Under the pieces are notes generated by a model. That model ran no database searches. It saw only the letters and a program-made list of their open reading frames with translations, and was not told where the DNA came from. A DNA stretch of 7,198 bases from an uncultured Bacteroidales bacterium. Lineage in GTDB: Bacteria; Bacteroidota; Bacteroidia; Bacteroidales; Bacteroidaceae. The position numbers and the translations under genes are program-made. The stretch is from assembly GCA_945837185.1 (NCBI GenBank), contig CAMAMZ010000105.1, positions 1 to 7,198 on the forward strand, in the 5' to 3' direction. Numbering within the stretch: position 1 is the first letter of the stretch; every line of letters starts with the position of its first letter. Positions 1 through 4,825 of the stretch are shown one piece after another.

Positions 1-1230
1 TCAGAACATGCGTATCACCCGTTTGAGGCCCTCCACCAAGGCATCCACCTCTTCACGGGTGTTGTACAAGGCAAAAGAGGCCCGCACTGTACCCTGAATG
101 CCCAAACGGTCAACCAGCGGTTGTGCACAATGATGACCCGTACGTACGGCTATGCCCAAACGGTCGAGCAAGGTACCCATATCCATGGGATGGATATCAC
201 CCACCAAGAAACTTATCACAGCATCCTTCTCTGCAGCCTCTCCATAAATGCGCAATCCCTCTATCTGCTTCAACTGCTCGGTGGCATAGCGTGTGAGCGC
301 CATCTCATGATTGCGTATGGCTTCCACCCCTAACTGCTGCATATACTGAATGGCTGTGGCCAAACCATGGGTAGCCACATAATCGGGTGTTCCCGCCTCA
401 AACTTCAAAGGCGGGCGCTCGAAGGTGGTATGCTCGAAACTCACATGCGCTATCATCTCGCCACCCCCTTGATAGGGCGGCAATTTCTCAAGCCATTCCT
501 CTTTGCCGTAAAGCACACCTACTCCCGTGGGTCCATACATCTTATGTCCGCTAAAGGCATAAAAGTCACAATCCATGGCTTGCACGTCAAGGGGCAGATG
601 GGGTGCACCTTGTGCGCCATCCACCATCACCGGCACATGATGCGCATGTGCCATACGAATCATTTTGTCAATGGGATTGACAGTGCCAAGCACATTGCTC
701 ACATGGCAGATGCTTACAATCTTTGTGCGTTCGGAAAAGAGTTGCTCATAGGCCTCCAAGCATAATTCACCCCTATCATTCATAGGAATCACACGCAACA
801 CGATTCCTTTCTTTGCTGCCTGCAACTGCCATGGCACAATATTGGAATGGTGCTCCATCACCGACACAATCACTTCATCGCCCGGCTCCATCATGGCATC
901 TGCAAAGCTGGAAGCCACGAGGTTAAGTCCTTCTGTTGTTCCACGCGTAAAAACAATCTCTGTTGTCGATGCCGCATGAATAAACTGCCGCACTGTTTCG
1001 CGGGCCGCTTCATGCAGCTCTGTGGCTTGTTGCGACATCCAATGCACACCACGGTGCACATTGGCATTCACGTTCAGGTATTCGTTACGCATGGCATCGA
1101 GCACACACAAAGGTTTCTGTGTGGTGGCACCATTGTCAAGATAAACCAGAGGCTTGTTGTATACCGTGCGTTGCAGAATAGGAAAATCCTTCCGCACCTT
1201 CTCTATATCATACATGGCTTCTATTTGCAT
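1..1230 (-). CDS. sufS: Cysteine desulfurase SufS (PLP-dependent)
   Basis: SufS converts L-cysteine to L-alanine and holds the sulfur as an enzyme persulfide for delivery through SufE or SufU to SufB. It is a soluble fold-type I PLP enzyme of the class V aminotransferase family. The product is complete at 409 residues (E. coli 406), with TGA as the first three bases of the window. Visible functional residues, each four higher than in E. coli, are His127 in MEHHSN, Asp204 and Gln207 in VDGAQG, Lys230 in SGHKMYG (the PLP Schiff-base lysine), Cys368 in RTGHHCAQP (persulfide cysteine) and Arg383 in TVRAS. The RTGHHCAQP form is that of the SufS-type (group II) enzymes and not IscS. The start at 1230 has an AAGGA at good spacing. 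Met6 (ATG at 1215, giving MYDIEKVRKDF) resembles many family N-termini and would remove the sufD overlap, so the start is not settled. No sufE or sufU gene is in view. Confidence 0.97.
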   Translation of the reverse strand: MQIEAMYDIEKVRKDFPILQRTVYNKPLVYLDNGATTQKPLCVLDAMRNEYLNVNANVHRGVHWMSQQATELHEAARETVRQFIHAASTTEIVFTRGTTEGLNLVASSFADAMMEPGDEVIVSVMEHHSNIVPWQLQAAKKGIVLRVIPMNDRGELCLEAYEQLFSERTKIVSICHVSNVLGTVNPIDKMIRMAHAHHVPVMVDGAQGAPHLPLDVQAMDCDFYAFSGHKMYGPTGVGVLYGKEEWLEKLPPYQGGGEMIAHVSFEHTTFERPPLKFEAGTPDYVATHGLATAIQYMQQLGVEAIRNHEMALTRYATEQLKQIEGLRIYGEAAEKDAVISFLVGDIHPMDMGTLLDRLGIAVRTGHHCAQPLVDRLGIQGTVRASFALYNTREEVDALVEGLKRVIRMF

Positions 1231-2573
1231 AATTTACATCCTTCACATTTGCTCAGTTCACCCCGGAACCGCTTCTCTACCAGATAGTGCAGACGGTCGC
1301 GCAACGGCTCTAAGGTGATGGTATCCACCACCTCGTTGACAAATGCGAACTCCAGCAACAGTTTGGCTTCTTTCTGACTGATGCCTCGTTGCTGCATGTA
1401 GAACAAAGCCGCATCGTTCAGCTGTCCCACAGTACATCCGTGGGCACATTTCACATCGTCGGCATAGATTTCCAACATCGGTTGCGTGAACATACGGGCC
1501 TGTTTTGTAGCACAAAGGTTCCGGTTCGTTTCCTGCGACACAGTATGTTGTGCTCCCTGTCGCACAAGCACCTTACCGGCAAAAGCACCCACAGCCGCAC
1601 CATCGAGAACATATTTGTATAATTCGTTGCTCGTGCAATGGGGTGCCTTATGTTCGATGAGCGTATGGTTGTCAACATGCTGGTTTTGGTCGGCAATCAC
1701 ACAACCGTTACAACTACATTCCGCCCCTTCGCCCAACAAGCTCAGTTCCAGATGATTGCAGGTAGCCCCATTATGCAATGTCACCACCGTGTGATTCACC
1801 CTGCTGTTAGCCTGTTGTTCAATAAACACATGGCTCGTACGCGTGTGTTGTGTATGTGTTTCCTCCAGACAATACAATTCGAGCGAAGCGTTTTCGCCCA
1901 CAAAGGCCTCTATCACCTGTGTGGCGAGGAACCTGCAATGGTCGGCCGTATGGTCGCAAAACAAGAGTTTTATGGCTGCTCCTTGCTCAACAATCACCAA
2001 CACCCTTCTGTTCACCATCAGATCGACATCCGACCGCATGATATTGATTACCTGAACCGTACGCTCCACACACACACCTTTGGGCACATACACCACAAGG
2101 CCATCCTGTGCCAGCATGGTGTTCAGGGCCACAATACCATCGTTTGCCGTCTTCGCCATCTTCCCGTAATACGTTGCCAACCATTCCGGGTGTTCAGCCG
2201 CCACCTTGGCTAAAGAGTCAACAATCACTCCCTCGGGCAACTTTGCCTGTGGCAACTGCCGGTTATAAAAGCTATCGTTGACCACGAAATATAAGGAAGT
2301 GCTGAGATTGGGCACGTCACACTTAAAGGCATCGTAAGGATTGGCCGGAATTTCCAAGCGGTTGAGGTTCAAACCATAATTGGGTGCAAACCATTGCTTT
2401 ATATCAGAATAACGATATTGCTCCACCTTACGCGATGGCAACCCCTGTGCACAGAAATCAGCATAAGCCTTGTCGCGCACAGCATTCATGAGCGCAGGCG
2501 CATGACTTTTAATCAGTTGCGCATGTTGCTCATACAGTTCAATATACTGTTGTTCGCTCTTCATCACACGCAT
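1221..2573 (-). CDS. sufD: Fe-S cluster assembly protein SufD
   Basis: SufD is the SufB paralogue that pairs with SufB in the SufBC2D scaffold and helps iron entry and cluster formation. The product is 450 residues, or 447 if it starts at Met4 (ATG at 2564), which the ribosome-binding site spacing favours. An N-terminal helical part (about 1-150) precedes the beta-helix core (about 155-390) and a C-terminal helical part (about 395-440) that binds SufC. The key motif is DVKCAHGCTVGQL near 373-385. His378 matches E. coli SufD His360, which faces the essential SufB cysteine. The family-typical FAGKVLVR (331-338) and FVNEVVDTI (411-419) are present. The protein has 17 cysteines, including a CxCxxC at 286-291, an extra Cys380 beside the key His, and a CxxCxxC tail (443, 446, 449). 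The stop TAG lies inside the start of sufS. Identification rests on homology and position; the role of the cysteines is unknown. Confidence 0.97.
   Translation of the reverse strand: MRVMKSEQQYIELYEQHAQLIKSHAPALMNAVRDKAYADFCAQGLPSRKVEQYRYSDIKQWFAPNYGLNLNRLEIPANPYDAFKCDVPNLSTSLYFVVNDSFYNRQLPQAKLPEGVIVDSLAKVAAEHPEWLATYYGKMAKTANDGIVALNTMLAQDGLVVYVPKGVCVERTVQVINIMRSDVDLMVNRRVLVIVEQGAAIKLLFCDHTADHCRFLATQVIEAFVGENASLELYCLEETHTQHTRTSHVFIEQQANSRVNHTVVTLHNGATCNHLELSLLGEGAECSCNGCVIADQNQHVDNHTLIEHKAPHCTSNELYKYVLDGAAVGAFAGKVLVRQGAQHTVSQETNRNLCATKQARMFTQPMLEIYADDVKCAHGCTVGQLNDAALFYMQQRGISQKEAKLLLEFAFVNEVVDTITLEPLRDRLHYLVEKRFRGELSKCEGCKLCK
1224..1247 (-). other. C-terminal CxxCxxC tail of SufD
   Basis: The last eight sense codons of sufD encode CEGCKLCK, placing Cys443, Cys446 and Cys449 at the extreme C-terminus. 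The spacing resembles metal- or cluster-binding cysteine motifs. From memory, similar tails occur in Bacteroidales SufD proteins, while E. coli SufD lacks one; I could not check this. The segment also carries the sufS ribosome-binding site and the first bases of sufS, so it is under both coding and translational constraint. Confidence 0.6.
1239..1243 (-). promoter_or_regulatory. sufS ribosome-binding site within the end of sufD
   Basis: AAGGA on the coding strand lies eight bases before the ATG at 1228-1230, which is near-ideal spacing. It is 23 bases from the alternative ATG at 1213-1215. This supports the upstream start of sufS and an overlap of ten bases with sufD. Confidence 0.5.
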
Positions 2574-2581
2574 CTCCCCTT
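2574..2581 (-). promoter_or_regulatory. sufD ribosome-binding site overlapping the sufC stop
   Basis: The coding strand reads AAGGGGAG, starting within the sufC TAA stop. It is the most G-rich Shine-Dalgarno-like element in the cluster. It touches the first possible sufD ATG (2571-2573), leaving no spacing from GGAG. The in-frame ATG at 2562-2564 (codon 4) has nine bases after GGAG, which is nearer normal spacing. On this evidence codon 4 may be the true sufD start. Confidence 0.5.
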
Positions 2582-3341
2582 ACATAGCCTTCGATTCCGC
2601 CTCAGCCTTAATCCAGTCATATCCTTTCTGCTCTATCTCCTTGGCAAGCTCCGGCCCTGCGGTCTTCACGATTCGCCCTTGGTAAAGCACATGAATCACA
2701 TTCGGCTTTATCATGTCCAACAAACGCTCATAGTGTGTAATCACAATGGCAGCGGTTTCCGGAGTCTGCAGTTGGTTCACACCCTCTGCCACGATACGCA
2801 TGGCATCCACATCCAGTCCCGAATCCGTTTCATCAAGAATACTGAGTTTCGGTTCCAACATTGCCATCTGGAATATCTCATTCCGCTTTTTCTCTCCACC
2901 CGAGAAACCCTCGTTCACACTTCGTTGCGACAGCTTGTTGTCTAATGCCACCACCTTTCGCTTCTCCCTCATCAGTTTGATGAAATCGGCAGCATTGAGC
3001 GGTTCCAGTCCTTGGTAGGCACGTTTGGCATTCACAGCGGCACGCATGAAGTTTGTCATGGAAACTCCGGGAATCTCCACAGGATATTGAAACGAAAGGA
3101 ACAAACCCTCACACGCCCTTTCTTCCGGTTTCATTGCCAACAAGTCCTTTCCGTTGAACCATGCTTCTCCGGCTGTTACCGTATACAAAGGGTTACCTGT
3201 GAGCACAGCCGAGAGGGTTGATTTTCCCGACCCGTTCGGCCCCATGATGGCATGAATCTCTCCATCGCCAATCACCAGGTCAATGCCTTTTAATATCTCT
3301 TTTCCTGCAATTTCCGCATGCAGATTTCTAACTTCCAACAT
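2580..3341 (-). CDS. sufC: Fe-S cluster assembly ATPase SufC
   Basis: SufC is the ABC-type ATPase subunit of SufBC2D. It is cytoplasmic and not linked to a transporter. ATP-driven dimerisation of two SufC subunits is thought to reshape the SufB-SufD interface for cluster assembly. The 253-residue product shows Walker A GPNGSGKS (34-41), the Q-loop Gln85 in FQYP, the signature FSGGEKKR (146-153), Walker B ending ILDETDSGLD (168-177) and the switch His203 in ITHY. Lys40, Lys152, Glu171 and His203 fall at the same numbers as in E. coli SufC. The ETDSGLD form and the Lys in the signature separate it from transporter ATPases. It is complete, with a 37-base leader upstream and sufD six bases downstream. 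The TAA stop runs directly into the GGGGAG before sufD. Confidence 0.98.
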   Translation of the reverse strand: MLEVRNLHAEIAGKEILKGIDLVIGDGEIHAIMGPNGSGKSTLSAVLTGNPLYTVTAGEAWFNGKDLLAMKPEERACEGLFLSFQYPVEIPGVSMTNFMRAAVNAKRAYQGLEPLNAADFIKLMREKRKVVALDNKLSQRSVNEGFSGGEKKRNEIFQMAMLEPKLSILDETDSGLDVDAMRIVAEGVNQLQTPETAAIVITHYERLLDMIKPNVIHVLYQGRIVKTAGPELAKEIEQKGYDWIKAEAESKAM

Positions 3342-3378
3342 AATCCTTACAGTTCTTTCTTTTCGTTCAGTCTTTTTC
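3342..3378 (-). promoter_or_regulatory. Purine-rich sufB-sufC spacer with ribosome-binding site for sufC
   Basis: This 37-base gap is the only real intergenic space in the window. On the coding strand it is almost all A and G for its first two thirds and ends in GTAAGGATT just before the sufC ATG. AAGGA (complement of 3344-3348) is a Shine-Dalgarno-like match, but it sits only two bases from the ATG, closer than ideal. A-rich leaders favour initiation in Bacteroidota, where Shine-Dalgarno pairing is often weak (general knowledge). I see no TAnnTTTG-type promoter element and no hairpin, so it looks like a translation leader and not a promoter or terminator. Confidence 0.55.
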
Positions 3379-4824
3379 TTATCCCACCGTACCTTCCAGC
3401 GTTACGCTGAGCAACTTTTGTGCTTCTACGGCAAACTCCATCGGCAACTTGTTGAGAACCTCCTTGGCATAGCCATTCACAATGAGGCCCACAGCCTGTT
3501 CTGTCGGAATGCCCCGCTGGTTGCAGTAAAACAGCTGTTCCTCCGAAATCTTTGATGTCGTTGCCTCATGTTCAACGATTGCCGAGTCGTTGTGAATATC
3601 CATATAGGGGAAGGTATGTGCACCACATAGTGACCCCAGCAGGAGCGAGTCGCAGGAACTATAGTTACGGGCATTTTCAGCACCTGCCGCCACTCTCACC
3701 AAGCCCCTGTAGGAGTTCTGGCTGTGTCCGGCAGAGATACCCTTAGAAATAATCGTGCTCTTCGTGTCACGCCCCAGGTGAATCATCTTTGTTCCCGTAT
3801 CCGCCTCTTGGTAATGGTTCGTAACGGCAACACTATAAAATTCCGCCACAGCATTATCGCCTCTCAACACACACGACGGATATTTCCAGGTAATGGCAGA
3901 ACCCGTTTCCACCTGCGTCCAGGAGAGTTTCGATGCCACACCTCGCAAATCGCCTCGCTTCGTAACAAGGTTCAGCACACCACCCCTACCCTGTTCATCG
4001 CCCGGATACCAGTTCTGTACGGTGGAATACTTCACTTCCGCTCGATCTTTGACCACAATCTCCACGACAGCCGCATGCAACTGATTCTCGTCGCGCATAG
4101 GAGCCGTGCACCCTTCCAGATACGACACATAACTGTCATCGTCAGCAACGATCAATGTACGTTCAAACTGTCCGGTGTTACGTGCGTTGATACGGAAGTA
4201 GCTACTCAACTCCATGGGGCAACGCACCCCTTTGGGAATATACACAAACGACCCATCGCTAAACACGGCACTATTCAAAGCCGCAAAGAAATTGTCGCGA
4301 TAAGGCACCACCGACCCGAGGTAAGTCTGCACCAGTTCAGGATGCTCCTTGACAGCTTCTCCAATACTGCAGAACAACACCCCCTTCTCCCGCAACTGTT
4401 CCTTGAAGGTTGTCTTCACCGATACCGAATCCATGATGGCATCCACAGCCGTACCGCTCAATGCCAAGCGTTCCTCCAAGGGAATGCCCAGCTTGTCGAA
4501 AGTCTTCTCAAGTTCCGGATCAATCTCTTGATGCCGGGGTTTCTTTGCCAAAGGATCAGCATAATAGGAAATGGCCTGATAGTCAATGGGAGGCAGGTTC
4601 ACATGCCCCCATGTAGGTTGCTCCATCTGCTGCCAATAGCGAAAAGCCTCCAAACGGAAGTCGAGGAGCCACTGTGGCTCCCCTTTCTTCTGCGATATCA
4701 AACGCACCACCTCCTCATTCAGTCCTTTCTCGATGATATCGGTAGCCACATCCGTGGTAAAGCCGAACGCATATTTCTGTTCGGCTATTTTCCTAACATA
4801 TTCGTTTTGTTCCCTATCAGCCAT
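3379..4824 (-). CDS. sufB: Fe-S cluster assembly scaffold protein SufB
   Basis: SufB is the core scaffold of the cytoplasmic SufBC2D complex. It accepts persulfide sulfur and carries the nascent Fe-S cluster. The 481-residue product has the usual family length (E. coli about 495). An N-terminal helical part (about 1-150) precedes the beta-helix core (about 165-410) and a C-terminal helical part that contacts SufC. Residues known to matter in E. coli SufB can be matched by motif and a 14-15 residue offset: Arg211 and Asn213 in YFRINA (R226/N228), Cys239 in LEGCTAP (C254), Gln270 in STVQNW (Q285), Cys318 in KYPSC (C332), Cys391 in CDSLL (C405) and Glu420 in EHEATTSK (E434). All are present, so the protein looks functional. 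The ATG follows the infB stop by one base. The nearest purine-rich Shine-Dalgarno-like match is 17 bases upstream inside infB, so start by coupling to infB termination is likely (inference). Confidence 0.98.
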   Translation of the reverse strand: MADREQNEYVRKIAEQKYAFGFTTDVATDIIEKGLNEEVVRLISQKKGEPQWLLDFRLEAFRYWQQMEQPTWGHVNLPPIDYQAISYYADPLAKKPRHQEIDPELEKTFDKLGIPLEERLALSGTAVDAIMDSVSVKTTFKEQLREKGVLFCSIGEAVKEHPELVQTYLGSVVPYRDNFFAALNSAVFSDGSFVYIPKGVRCPMELSSYFRINARNTGQFERTLIVADDDSYVSYLEGCTAPMRDENQLHAAVVEIVVKDRAEVKYSTVQNWYPGDEQGRGGVLNLVTKRGDLRGVASKLSWTQVETGSAITWKYPSCVLRGDNAVAEFYSVAVTNHYQEADTGTKMIHLGRDTKSTIISKGISAGHSQNSYRGLVRVAAGAENARNYSSCDSLLLGSLCGAHTFPYMDIHNDSAIVEHEATTSKISEEQLFYCNQRGIPTEQAVGLIVNGYAKEVLNKLPMEFAVEAQKLLSVTLEGTVG

Positions 4825-4825
4825 T

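Noticed and set aside
1638..2213. A 191-codon plus-strand open frame within sufD.
   Set aside because: It lies wholly opposite a well-supported gene, is rich in His and Cys as a mirror of sufD, and shows no recognisable domain.
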